From Jeotgalibacillus soli (GTDB lineage Bacteria; Bacillota; Bacilli; Bacillales; Jeotgalibacillaceae): 64,000 nt of DNA. Position numbers and translations under genes: made by a program. The notes under the pieces are model-generated. The model saw only the letters and a program-made list of their open reading frames with translations. It searched no databases and had not been told where the DNA came from. Shown piece by piece: positions 1 through 8,470 of the stretch. How positions within the stretch are numbered: the first letter of the stretch is position 1; each line of letters opens with the position of its first letter. The stretch spans positions 62,001 through 126,000 of the forward strand of contig NZ_JXRP01000013.1 in NCBI RefSeq assembly GCF_000829435.1, in the 5' to 3' direction.

Positions 1-1467
1 TATGGGGCGTCGCATACACCTGATCTAGCCATTATAATCCCCATTTTTTATGAAGAAGAACTTGTTGGATTTGCAGCAAATACAGGTCATGTATTAGATG
101 CTGGCGGAATGTCTCCTGGACTAATGGTTGATGTTGTAGATGTATATGCTGAAGGAAAGCATTACAACGCAGTTAAGCTGTATAGCAAAGGCGTAAAAAA
201 CGAAGATATGTGGAGACATATCTTTGAGAATGTGCGAACACCAAAAGAAAATAAAGGTGATGTCGAAGCAATGATCGCTTCTGCTAAGCTCGGTAAGAAG
301 CGTTATATTGAGCTTCTTAATCGTTACGGGCGAAAGACCATTCAAGCTGCAGAAAAGCGCTGGATGGAATATTCAGAAGAGATGCTGCGTAAGGAAATTG
401 AAAAAATTCCTGATGGTGTCTATAAAGCACCAACAGGATGGTTAGATGATGATGGAAGGAATTATGGTGAAAGACTAAGAATTGAGACAAGTGTCAAAAT
501 TGAAGGCAGTGACTTAACTGTAGACCTTACAGGAAGCTCTGACCAGGTTGAAACGGCATACAATGTTCCGTTCTCAGGATCTACTTTGCCGGCAACCTAT
601 ACGATTGTACGAGCTATTTTACTGGATGAAGCGAATTCAGATGTGTTTATCCCGCAAAACAGTGGTATTTTTAAGCCGATTAAAGTAGTGGCACCATACG
701 GGAGTATATGGAATCCGAAACATCCAGCCTCTTGTACAGCAAGGATAAACCAAGTACAACGCCTAGCAGATCAAATTAACCTGGCTTTGTCAGATGTTTT
801 GCCCGAAAAAACAACAGCAGGAAATTCAGCGCACGTACACTTTAACTCTTATGCAGGAATAAAAGAAGAGTCGGGAGATTATTGGGTGTATATCGAGGTT
901 AACGAGGGGTCTTACGGCGGACGTAATGGCAAAGACGGACTAGACAGTGTAGATAATCTAGTAGCCAATACTCGAAATAACCCGATAGAAGAATTAGAAA
1001 TGAGACTTCCAATGCGCTGTACACGTTATGAACTAAGAGATGAAGGTGCTGCAGCAGGGAAATGGAGAGGAGGCATAGGGATTATTAGAACATGGGAGTT
1101 CTTAACCGATACTCTTTTTACTGGTGAAGGTGATAGACATACAGATCCTCCGAGAGGTGTGTTTGGCGGTCAAGATGGATTAACTGGATCGATGATTTTA
1201 AATCCAGACACAGAAAGAGAACAAAATCTTCATGCGAAACTGACAAATTTCAAGATTAGAAAAGGAGACATACTAGAAATTAGGACACCGTGTGCGGCAG
1301 GGTATGGTGACCCGTTTGAGCGCAGTAGTGAACAAGTGCTAGAGGATATTCTGGATGATTATTTAACCATTGAAAAAGCTGAAAAAGTATATGGGGTAGT
1401 TATTCGCGAGGATTTATCTGTTGACCTGGAAAAAACCAGCAAGATTAGAGAAAAAGTAAGCAGCTAA
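1..1467 (+). CDS. Hydantoinase B/oxoprolinase family protein, 5' end outside the window
   Basis: The reading frame is open from base 1 and ends at TAA 1465-1467, so 488 residues are visible and the N-terminus lies upstream. Near the visible start is a GASHTPD segment followed by a GFAANTGHVLDAGG stretch; these match the substrate-side region of HyuB-type subunits. The family (HyuB, 5-oxoprolinase C-terminal half, acetone carboxylase alpha) hydrolyses or carboxylates with ATP, usually with a HyuA partner, which would have to lie upstream here. The NCS1 transporter gene 155 bases downstream fits uptake of a hydantoin, pyrimidine or similar ring compound, but the substrate cannot be read from sequence. 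The protein looks intact. Acetone carboxylase alpha is the main alternative. Confidence 0.85.
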   Translation, partial: YGASHTPDLAIIIPIFYEEELVGFAANTGHVLDAGGMSPGLMVDVVDVYAEGKHYNAVKLYSKGVKNEDMWRHIFENVRTPKENKGDVEAMIASAKLGKKRYIELLNRYGRKTIQAAEKRWMEYSEEMLRKEIEKIPDGVYKAPTGWLDDDGRNYGERLRIETSVKIEGSDLTVDLTGSSDQVETAYNVPFSGSTLPATYTIVRAILLDEANSDVFIPQNSGIFKPIKVVAPYGSIWNPKHPASCTARINQVQRLADQINLALSDVLPEKTTAGNSAHVHFNSYAGIKEESGDYWVYIEVNEGSYGGRNGKDGLDSVDNLVANTRNNPIEELEMRLPMRCTRYELRDEGAAAGKWRGGIGIIRTWEFLTDTLFTGEGDRHTDPPRGVFGGQDGLTGSMILNPDTEREQNLHAKLTNFKIRKGDILEIRTPCAAGYGDPFERSSEQVLEDILDDYLTIEKAEKVYGVVIREDLSVDLEKTSKIREKVSS

Positions 1468-1622
1468 CTTTATAGAAGGCTGCAGCTGATCTATAAGATT
1501 GGCTGCAGCTTAACAAAACAGGGGGCCAACATAAAAAATTAATGTAAAATATTATCTGAATATTCAGAAATAAATACACGTCATTAACATTCTAAAAGAA
1601 ACGTAATAAAGGAGGCAGTTTA

Positions 1623-3113
1623 ATGTCTAAAGTGAAAAGTAAAAACCATTTATTGGAGGAATCCATTCTACCGATTAAGAATACACGCCGTTCAATTGGA
1701 ATGCTAGGCTATTTTATGATATGGACAGGTATGGTAGTAATGATTGTAGCTTACCAATTTGGTGGTAACGCGATTGCTGCCCATCCTTTAGTTACGAGCC
1801 TGCTAGTTATATTTTTTGCATACTTTTTAATTGGTGCCATTATGCTGTTGTCAGCGGACATTGGAACGGAACACGGTTTGTCATTCGCCGTTTTTTTACG
1901 TGCACCTTTCGGGATTTATGGGACACATATTCCGGTAGTATCGAGGGGAATAGTCGCGGCAATTTGGTTTGGGATTCAAACATATCTTGGAGCATTGGCG
2001 TTAAATGGTATATTTCAATATTTAACAGGATTTGATAATTGGTTCCTGTGGTATGTAATTTTTGCTATCGTGCAGATCTTTAATACAGCGCTTGGAATAA
2101 AAGCTGTTGAACGTTTTGCTGATTTTGCGGCCCCGTTATTAATAGGTATTTCTGTTTGGATGTACTTTTATTTGGATGGAATGGTTGTCAACGAGGGAGA
2201 AAATATTTGGACTTTCGTGGGTTCAATGGATACCTCGCTATTTGTAATTTTTATGGCTAATTTTACGTTATGGACTGCGCTGGCAGTTGATATCCCGAAT
2301 ATCTCACGGTTCTTAAAAGTTAAAACAGGTACAAAATCATTTGTAAAACGAAATCGAAATATCTTTGCCGCCCAGTTAATTGCTCTTCCTATTTTCTCGA
2401 CGTTTATGGCTTTTATTGGTGCAGTTGCTTTTGTTGCTACGGGGGATTGGAATCCAATAACAATTATCCAGAGTAACCAGACGGGATTTGGGTTAATCGT
2501 ATTATTGAGTCTTGTTATACTAGCTCAGTGGTCTACTAATAATGCAGCGAATCTGATACCAGCTGCACTTGCGTTTGTTAATGCCGGTGCTCCACGTTTG
2601 AGCTATACAATGGGCGTTATTATTGCGGGTCTTGTGGGCACCTTGGCAATGCCGTGGTTAATTCTTAATAACCTTAGTACTTTTTTGGGGTATTACGGAG
2701 CTGCATTATCCGCAGTTGCAGGGATTATGTACTGTGATTATTATCTCCTTCGCCGCCGCCGATTAAATGTTCCAGACTTATATAATCAAGATGGTCAATT
2801 TCGCTTCATGAAGGGATTCAATCCAGCAGGCTTAATCGCTTGGGTAATTGGTGGAGGGTTTGCCATATGGTTTATACAATTTTCTTATTTAGTGGGATTA
2901 CCGCTTGGTTTTGTTCTGTATTACATTTTAATGAAATCGTGGATCCTAAAAATGTATCCTCAACAAGAAATAGAATCAAATTTTGATGATCGTTATTTGG
3001 CAACCAGCGTCAATAAGGAATGGAGCTATTCTGATGAGGAATTTTACCATGTAGATGTTGCTGCCGATATAAAAGACGACTCATTGTTGGTGAAGGAAGA
3101 AGGCCTCATATAG
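1623..3113 (+). CDS. NCS1 family nucleobase/hydantoin transporter
   Basis: This 496-residue polytopic membrane protein has about twelve hydrophobic segments and an N-terminal segment (NTRRSIGMLGYFMIW) typical of the NCS1 family, whose members import cytosine, purines, allantoin or hydantoins with Na+ or H+. A strong AAAGGAGG lies just before ATG 1623. The hydantoinase-B-type gene directly upstream on the same strand suggests the transporter feeds that enzyme; this is inference from context. The hydrophilic C-terminal tail of about 50 residues is acidic. Length and composition are normal for the family; the exact substrate is unknown. Confidence 0.88.
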   Translation: MSKVKSKNHLLEESILPIKNTRRSIGMLGYFMIWTGMVVMIVAYQFGGNAIAAHPLVTSLLVIFFAYFLIGAIMLLSADIGTEHGLSFAVFLRAPFGIYGTHIPVVSRGIVAAIWFGIQTYLGALALNGIFQYLTGFDNWFLWYVIFAIVQIFNTALGIKAVERFADFAAPLLIGISVWMYFYLDGMVVNEGENIWTFVGSMDTSLFVIFMANFTLWTALAVDIPNISRFLKVKTGTKSFVKRNRNIFAAQLIALPIFSTFMAFIGAVAFVATGDWNPITIIQSNQTGFGLIVLLSLVILAQWSTNNAANLIPAALAFVNAGAPRLSYTMGVIIAGLVGTLAMPWLILNNLSTFLGYYGAALSAVAGIMYCDYYLLRRRRLNVPDLYNQDGQFRFMKGFNPAGLIAWVIGGGFAIWFIQFSYLVGLPLGFVLYYILMKSWILKMYPQQEIESNFDDRYLATSVNKEWSYSDEEFYHVDVAADIKDDSLLVKEEGLI

Positions 3114-3244
3114 TATTTAATTGGGAAAAGCTCAAGGGGAATAAACAGTTGTTTTTTCCCAGTAATACTCTCAACGTGTATACATCTTTCTCAGGTATTT
3201 GGTTAAAGTAATAATCACTCTTAATCATTAAGGAGGATAGATCA

Positions 3245-3373
3245 TTGGAAAACGAAAGTACACATGAGTTTGTTGAGAAGCTGCATGATACACAGAAAAA
3301 AGACGCGGTAAATAAAAAGAGGCAGGGAAACGGTCATCCCGAAAAGAAATTGCCAAATAAAAAGGAAAATTAA
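3245..3373 (+). CDS. Small hydrophilic protein, DUF4023-like
   Basis: This 42-codon reading frame starts at TTG 3245, well spaced after AAGGAGGATAG. The product begins MENESTHEFVEKL and ends in a Lys/Asn-rich segment containing NGHPEKKLPNKK. The pattern of a short THEF-VEKLH start and a GHPxxKLPNK end matches my memory of DUF4023, a family of roughly 40-residue Bacillus proteins of unknown role. A perfect hairpin terminator follows about 55 bases later, so it is probably its own transcription unit or the end of the transporter unit. No function is proposed. Confidence 0.6.
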   Translation: MENESTHEFVEKLHDTQKKDAVNKKRQGNGHPEKKLPNKKEN

Positions 3374-3428
3374 ATAACATGAATCGTTAAAATAAACCCT
3401 CAAATGCAACAAAAAGTAAATGATAGTA

Positions 3429-3468
3429 AAAAAGAAGTTCAATTCATGTGTGAATTGAACTTCTTTTT
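3429..3468. terminator. Bidirectional intrinsic terminator
   Basis: Two perfect 18-base arms (3429-3446 and 3451-3468) surround a 4-base loop, with A and T tracts at the two ends, so it can terminate from either side. It closes the small-protein unit. Confidence 0.85.
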
Positions 3469-3640
3469 ATTGGTCTAAAATTTAAAAGGCACCAAATTCA
3501 CCAAAATACCTTCCACATACTTATCCACTGTTTTACCCACAATTCTATTTTCCCTTCTTTAAGTAGTCCGGATAGAAAAGAAAAATTAGTAAATAATACT
3601 TTTAAGTACTCAAATCATACATAAAAAGGAAGTTTTATTT

Positions 3641-4157
3641 GTGTGTTTTTACAAAGAAGATTTAATTAATATGATTGTTCCAGATAAACCTGATCCGCCT
3701 GCTGCAAGAGTTTTACAAAAAACACTGGGCGGTCGTTTTGAACCTTATTCTAGGATCTACGGGTGTTTTGCAAAAGACAAGAATTTATGAAATGAGTTCA
3801 AATAAATCGTTCAGGGAAACTCTTGCTTTCCTTATAGTCCGCGACAATGCCCACCAAAATGCGTTTGCAAAAGCGCTGGAAACCCTGGGTTTTGATTGGG
3901 CAAATCTCTTCCCGGTTCCAAATTATGATATTAACAAATATCCTGAATATAAAAAGTATGTAGAAATGGGATTCCACAATGCGCAGTTCAATTTCAGGTT
4001 GGATAGCATAAGGATTGGAGAGGTATTCCAAGGAGAATCGCCTAGTCGTAACAAGGGAGAATTAAAGGTTGTGGACCCTCCAGCTGGATATCCAGTTCCA
4101 GAACTGCCTTAAATGCCAAATGAACATAGTCCTGGATTAAACGATTTAAATGCTTAA
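3641..4157 (+). pseudogene. Manganese catalase, internally deleted and with a nonsense codon
   Basis: From GTG 3641 the frame reads VCFYKEDLINMIVPDKPDPPAA.., the typical N-terminus of a manganese catalase (YdbD/CotJC type), and breaks near 3740. A second frame then reads RIYEMSSNKSFRETLAFLIVRD and the conserved C-terminal half up to PAGYPVPELP. About 110-120 residues between, including most di-manganese ligands, are missing, so the product cannot be an active hydrogen-peroxide dismutase. The last part is also cut: TAA at 4110-4112 stands where relatives have Glu, and the frame continues as MPNEHSPGLNDLNA to a second stop at 4157. Deletion, frameshift and nonsense codon together make this a dead gene. 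A bidirectional terminator follows. Confidence 0.85.
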
Positions 4158-4175
4158 TCAAATAATTTAATATGT

Positions 4176-4213
4176 AAGAAAAAGAGCTGTTGAATGATAC
4201 AGCTCTTTTTCTT
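4176..4213. terminator. Bidirectional intrinsic terminator
   Basis: Perfect 15-base arms (4176-4190 and 4199-4213) with terminal A/T tracts separate the plus-strand catalase relic from the minus-strand RNase J gene. Confidence 0.88.
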
Positions 4214-4234
4214 GATTTACAATAATTTTCCCGG

Positions 4235-5908
4235 TTAAATTTCAATAATAATAGGAAGGATCATTGGCTTTCTTTTTGTGTGGGAATATAAATATTTTCC
4301 TACCGATTTCTTTATATTCTGTTTGATCACATTCCATTGGTGAAGGTTTTCTTTTTGTAAGTCGTTAACGGTTGATTTCACTAAACCATTAACATTCCTT
4401 AGGAGGTTCTCAGAATCTCGTGCATACACGAATCCACGAGAAATTGTGTCGGGTCCGGAAATAATTCTCCTTTCCGATTTACTTAGAGTTATAACAATGA
4501 CTAGCATCCCATCCTCAGAAAGCTGTTTGCGGTCCCGTAACACAATGCTCCCAACATCACCCACACCTACCCCGTCCACGTAGATATTCCCTGATGGTAT
4601 CTTCCGAGTCTGACGTGCAGTCATGTTCTCAATATCAACGACATCGCCATTACCAATGATAAAAGTGTTTTTTTTCTCCACCCCAATGGATTCAGCCAAC
4701 AAACGGTGCTGGTGCAGCATTCTAAATTCACCATGAATAGGAATAAAATATTGCGGTTTCATCAGTGTAAGCATGAGTTTTAATTCTTCCTGATAGGCAT
4801 GTCCGGAAACATGCATTCCTGTTACACTTCCCGATCCATAAATAACCTTTGCTCCTAGCAGAAATAGATTGTCTATTATACGCGAAACATTTCGTTCATT
4901 CCCAGGTATTGGAGATGCTGATATAATTACTGTATCTTCAGGTAGAATGTCTACTCCCCTATAGTTTGAGCTAGACAGACGTGAAAGGGCGGCCATCGGT
5001 TCTCCTTGACTTCCTGTGCATAGGATAGAAACCCTTTCCGGCTCCAATTCATTGATTTCGTGTGCATCAATCAGCATTCCATCAGGAATCTGTAAATAAC
5101 CGCGTTCCATAGCAACAGTTACTACATTCACCATACTCCGGCCAAGCAGTGCAAGCTTACGATTTGTCTTTAGTGAAGCATCAACTACTTGCTGAACGCG
5201 ATTAACATTTGATGCGAAGGTAGAGATAAAGACCTTCCTTCGGGCTTTCATAAAGGCTTCCTCGATATGATCACCAACAATTTGTTCCGACGGGGTAGAA
5301 CCGGGACGTTCTGCATTGGTACTTTCAGATAAAAGAACCAAGACACCTTTTTTGCCGATTTCAGCCATTTTATGAATGTCGGCATACTGGTTATTCACTG
5401 GGGTTAAATCGAACTTGAAGTCCCCTGTATGGACGACTGTTCCTTCTGGTGTGTCAAAGACAATACCCAGACAATCGGGAATACTATGACTGGTTTTGAA
5501 AAAGGTTACATTGATCTCCCCGAAATAACAAATAGATTCTGAATCAATCTGGACCAGCTCGGTATCACCGAGAAGTCTATGCTCTTTTAATTTTAATTCA
5601 ATTAAACCTAGTGTGAACCGCGTGGCATAGACAGGTATATTTAATTTTTTTAAAAAGTAGGGGATACCTCCAATATGATCTTCATGCCCATGAGTCACAA
5701 TCAAAGCGCGGACTTTATCCTTATGTTCCTGCAAGTAGGATATATCGGGTATTATTAAATCGATTCCCAATAAACTTTCATCTGGAAACTTAGACCCGCA
5801 GTCAATGATCACGATATCATTCGAATATTGGATTGCATACATGTTTTTACCAATCTCATTCACTCCCCCCAAGGCGAAAATAGATAATATATTCTCTTTT
5901 TTGGTCAA
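4235..5908 (-). CDS. Ribonuclease J family protein
   Basis: This 557-residue protein matches RNase J1/J2 along its whole length. It is a metallo-beta-lactamase/beta-CASP nuclease with both endonuclease and 5'-to-3' exonuclease activity on RNA. The zinc motif HGHEDH is at residues 73-78, a SHSIPD segment and HTGDFKFD follow, and the beta-CASP part contains FASNVNRVQQ and CTGSQGEPMAAL; the C-terminus ends MILPIIIEI as in relatives (MILPIIMEV). Bacillus normally encodes RNase J1 and J2 elsewhere near other conserved genes. Here the gene stands alone between a catalase relic and stress-protein genes, so it may be an extra paralogue; only the rest of the genome can tell. All metal ligands appear present, so it is probably active. 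Confidence 0.92.
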   Translation of the reverse strand: MTKKENILSIFALGGVNEIGKNMYAIQYSNDIVIIDCGSKFPDESLLGIDLIIPDISYLQEHKDKVRALIVTHGHEDHIGGIPYFLKKLNIPVYATRFTLGLIELKLKEHRLLGDTELVQIDSESICYFGEINVTFFKTSHSIPDCLGIVFDTPEGTVVHTGDFKFDLTPVNNQYADIHKMAEIGKKGVLVLLSESTNAERPGSTPSEQIVGDHIEEAFMKARRKVFISTFASNVNRVQQVVDASLKTNRKLALLGRSMVNVVTVAMERGYLQIPDGMLIDAHEINELEPERVSILCTGSQGEPMAALSRLSSSNYRGVDILPEDTVIISASPIPGNERNVSRIIDNLFLLGAKVIYGSGSVTGMHVSGHAYQEELKLMLTLMKPQYFIPIHGEFRMLHQHRLLAESIGVEKKNTFIIGNGDVVDIENMTARQTRKIPSGNIYVDGVGVGDVGSIVLRDRKQLSEDGMLVIVITLSKSERRIISGPDTISRGFVYARDSENLLRNVNGLVKSTVNDLQKENLHQWNVIKQNIKKSVGKYLYSHTKRKPMILPIIIEI

Positions 5909-6140
5909 ACTAATACCCTCCCATTTTCTATAATATTCTTAGTATTCCCTTTTAAATTTCTTTTATATATGAAGGAATAGCTGTATTTCTGGTATGAATA
6001 ACTGCAAAATGCTTTTCTAAATAGGATGGCAGCTTGATACCGCTTACGTTCTCTTTTATGCAAGGAGATCTGTACAAAAAAACAGCGTAGGTCTTTTTAG
6101 TAACTTAGGTAGCCCTTTAATATCAAAATTTTCCTTTTGC
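5909..6140. other. Intergenic region with no recognised gene
   Basis: Divergent promoter region between the RNase J gene and the KGG stress protein. No credible reading frame or RNA structure was seen apart from the sigma-B-like promoter listed separately. Confidence 0.6.
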
Positions 6141-6165
6141 GTTTTGGATAAGTATGATCGGGAAA
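6141..6165 (+). promoter_or_regulatory. Sigma-B-like promoter of the KGG stress protein
   Basis: GTTTTG (6141-6146), a 13-base spacer and GGGAAA (6160-6165) match the general-stress sigma-B pattern GTTT..-N13-15-GGGWAW. In B. subtilis the related KGG protein GsiB is under sigma B, which agrees with this reading. Confidence 0.6.
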
Positions 6166-6210
6166 GAAACCACTGTGTTACCAAATCCAATTACAAGAGG
6201 AGGATTTCTA

Positions 6211-6408
6211 ATGACGAAAAACAAAAATGAAACAATGAGTCGTGAAGAAGCGGGACGCAAAGGTGGAGAAGCAACATCAAAGAATCATGATAAGGAATAT
6301 TACCAGGAGATCGGTGAAAAAGGCGGACAAGCAAATGCCAAGTCACATGACAAAAAACATTTTCAAGAAATCGGCAAAAAGGGCGCAGATGCTCGGAATA
6401 AAAACTAG
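6211..6408 (+). CDS. KGG-repeat general stress protein (GsiB/YciG-like)
   Basis: This 65-residue, very hydrophilic protein contains three tandem units of about 20 residues, each with a Gly-Gly/Gly-Ala core (EAGRKGGEATSKNHDKEYY, EIGEKGGQANAKSHDKKHF, EIGKKGADARNKN). These are the KGG/hydrophilin repeats of B. subtilis GsiB and E. coli YciG/YmdF, thought to protect cells under dehydration or glucose starvation. ATG 6211 is preferred over the upstream ATG because AGAGGAGGA lies 6-12 bases before it. A sigma-B-like promoter sits about 45 bases upstream. GsiB usually has five repeats; this version is shorter. Confidence 0.88.
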   Translation: MTKNKNETMSREEAGRKGGEATSKNHDKEYYQEIGEKGGQANAKSHDKKHFQEIGKKGADARNKN

Positions 6409-6676
6409 TTTTTAAGGACAAGGATATTTTTGGGCTTGATTCAGAAATAAGGGAGGGACCATCTCAACAAACGATTACAGAAAATATTCACTGCATATTA
6501 AAAAAATGTGAAGAATAGTGGTGTACAAAGGATTGTTAATAAAAAACGAACCTTTTGTGCGTACAGGAGAACTGGTGACCATTCAGTTTGATTGCGACGG
6601 CCAAGTGTTTTATTAGTTATGTAAGAAAAAACAGAGATATTTTTTCCTGTGAGTGAGCCGATATAGGTAAGGTTTA
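6409..6676 (+). other. Intergenic region with a possible unidentified coding remnant
   Basis: One frame from about 6470 reads TNDYRKYSLHIKKM, meets TGA, and continues RIVVYKGLLIKNEPFVRTG.. to TAG near 6617. The second part has protein-like composition and follows an AAGGGAGGGA motif, but there is no start codon and no family is recognised. It may be a relic; evidence is weak. Confidence 0.25.
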
Positions 6677-6677
6677 A

Positions 6678-6720
6678 CGGCCTTGAAGCTAAAGATTTTG
6701 GCTTTAAGGCCGTGCATTTT
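6678..6720 (+). terminator. Intrinsic terminator
   Basis: GGCCTTGAAGC pairs with GCTTTAAGGCC (6701-6711) with one mismatch, followed by a T-rich run. It would end transcription from the KGG-protein side. Confidence 0.6.
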
Positions 6721-6745
6721 AATTTTTAAAAGGAAAATGGACTCT

Positions 6746-6872
6746 TTATGAGCTTTCTCCTCTTCTATCTTTATTTATGTCTTTCCCGGCCTCATTTGCT
6801 TTATTCAACTCATGATTATACAAAACCTCTTGCATGCCTGTGAGACCATTTTTTTGTTTTTTTCTGATCCAT
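6746..6872 (-). pseudogene. YfhE-like small protein with a homopolymer frameshift
   Basis: An ATG at 6872 (minus strand) follows AAAGGAGGATTGAAA, so translation is expected. The first codons give MDQKKTKK, but the frame then ends early. If one base is removed from the A7-C-A7 run, the frame continues as GLTGMQEVLYNHELNKANEAGK and on to TAA at 6746. That continuation resembles the YfhE family of short Bacillus proteins (..TQEVLYxxEFKxADxAG..). The strong ribosome-binding site next to a one-base error in a poly-A run allows a recent mutation, a slippage-controlled gene or a sequencing error. The function of YfhE is unknown. Confidence 0.55.
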
Positions 6873-7279
6873 TTTCAATCCTCCTTTTAATATACTTAAT
6901 GCTAGCCTGCCAAAGCAGCAAACTCCGCAGGAGATTATCCTTATTCTTAAATATTTATCAAACAAAAGTGGATTGATCCATTGGAATACAGTCGGTGGAT
7001 CATGTATATAATTTCAAACCATAAGGCAAAATAAAAAAGTTAAAAAGAAGAAAGTAATCAAATTGTTAAGTAACGATTCTCGTAAAGAAGGAAATCCCTA
7101 GGTTAGAGGTGAAAGTGCCACTTGATATACGGCTATCCCTCCTTCCATATTTGGTTATGCCGAGATTTTTTCTGTTATCTTAGCTAATCGCAGTAAAATT
7201 TTAAGCATGTAACTTTTACAAATTGTCTAAAAAAATGCGAAGAGACCTAATTTTGAACTACATGGGAGGGAAAGGCAAT
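6873..7279. other. Intergenic region with nothing recognised
   Basis: About 400 bases upstream of the DUF1292 gene. It is AT-rich with scattered stops in all frames. I found no riboswitch-like fold or operator that I could defend. Confidence 0.5.
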
Positions 7280-7546
7280 ATGGAAGAAAAAATTGAAATA
7301 GGCGATATCTTAACATTAATTGATGAGAACGATCAAGAGCAAGAAATTGAAGTGCTAGGCACGTTAAGCCTTGACGGAATGGATTATGCTGCAGTTGGGT
7401 TTGTGGAAGAAATTCAAGGGGAAACGGAAGAAGATATCGATGTTTTCTTTTTAAGAATTGAAAATGAAGATCAATTAACTGTTATCGAGGATGACAACGA
7501 ATTTGAAAAGGTATCTGCCGCGTTTGAAGAGGCTGTAAAGGAGTAA
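7280..7546 (+). CDS. DUF1292 (YrzB-like) acidic protein
   Basis: This 88-residue, strongly acidic protein reads MEEKIEIGDILTLIDENDQE.. and contains the GMDYAAVGFVE..DVFFLRI pattern of DUF1292, a family of unknown function represented by YrzB in B. subtilis. ATG 7280 is chosen because GGGAGGGAAAGG lies directly before it; an upstream in-frame start at 7223 has no ribosome-binding site. A T-tailed hairpin follows 10 bases after the stop, so it is monocistronic. Confidence 0.75.
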   Translation: MEEKIEIGDILTLIDENDQEQEIEVLGTLSLDGMDYAAVGFVEEIQGETEEDIDVFFLRIENEDQLTVIEDDNEFEKVSAAFEEAVKE

Positions 7547-7556
7547 AGAAAGATTT

Positions 7557-7587
7557 GAAAAGAGGGGGGAGTTCCTCTCTTTTTTTA
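7557..7587 (+). terminator. Intrinsic terminator
   Basis: AAAAGAGG pairs with CCTCTCTTTT across a short loop and a T7 run follows, right after the DUF1292 stop codon. Confidence 0.75.
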
Positions 7588-7838
7588 TTTATTTCAGTGG
7601 ATATACGTACATATACGATAGACAGGCATCACTGCGGGACTATTCGCCCAATAAAAAAAGTGATCTTCATTTGAAGAATCACATTCATTTTATATATAGC
7701 ACTGATAACCAGAGTATCTCAATGAGAGATTTCATCATATTCCTCTGTTAATTCATTAAAAATTTCCCTTTGCTTAGTTGTACAAGCTGCTTCCTTTGAA
7801 TATGAATGCAAAGAGATCGTTTTAACGGAGGCTATTTA

Positions 7839-8465
7839 ATGAATTCAATTTTTACCTATATCTTTTTAGGTGTATCTCTTGCTGCTCCCATAGGTCCTGT
7901 TAATGCTGCCCAATTAGACACGGGAATTAAAAATGGATTTACTCATGCTTGGGTGTTTGGTCTTGGCGCTTTAGCAGCTGACGTGATGTATATGATCTTG
8001 GTTTATTTCGGGGTTGGCCAATTTATCGACTCGGCTTTTATGAAAACGCTCCTCTGGTCGTTTGGATGTTTTGTTCTTTTGTATACAGGCATTGAAAATT
8101 TACTTGCCGTACATAAAATTGAAGTCAATATGAGATCCGGGAAAAAGATCCGTCTTAGACGATCACTTTTATCCGGTTTCTTTATGTCGCTATTGAACCC
8201 ACTTACGATTCTTTTTTGGTTGGGGATCTATGGCTCTGTCCTTGCTGAAACATCCCAGGTGTTTACAGGCAATCAACTCTTTATTTATAGTATGGCCATT
8301 ATCATTGGTATTCTTTTATGGGATTTAACAATGGCCTTTCTGTCCAGCGGAGCACGCAGGTGTCTATCTGTGATGCTCTTGAAAGTTATTTCTGTTCTTT
8401 CTTCGTTAGCCATGATTGGGTTTGGGATATACTTTGGCATACAGGCTTATCATGCGCTTTTTTGA
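7839..8465 (+). CDS. LysE family amino-acid exporter
   Basis: The 208-residue protein has six hydrophobic segments and the N-terminal signature PIGPVNAAQLDTGIKNGF of the LysE/RhtB superfamily, which exports amino acids or related small solutes from the cytoplasm. ATG 7839 follows AACGGAGG with good spacing, and is preferred over an upstream ATG at 7806. It is convergent with an amino-acid permease gene whose stop lies 5 bases beyond its own. Substrate cannot be predicted. Confidence 0.85.
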   Translation: MNSIFTYIFLGVSLAAPIGPVNAAQLDTGIKNGFTHAWVFGLGALAADVMYMILVYFGVGQFIDSAFMKTLLWSFGCFVLLYTGIENLLAVHKIEVNMRSGKKIRLRRSLLSGFFMSLLNPLTILFWLGIYGSVLAETSQVFTGNQLFIYSMAIIIGILLWDLTMAFLSSGARRCLSVMLLKVISVLSSLAMIGFGIYFGIQAYHALF

Positions 8466-8470
8466 TTGAA

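Noticed and set aside
1468-1520. GCTGCAGC-containing hairpin after the hydantoinase gene as terminator
   Set aside because: Self-complementary GCTGCAGC occurs twice, but there is no T-tract; not strong enough to list.
7600-7830. Minus-strand fragment KEAACTTKQREIFNELTEEYDEISH as a gene
   Set aside because: Less than 40 codons, no start codon with a ribosome-binding site, no family match.
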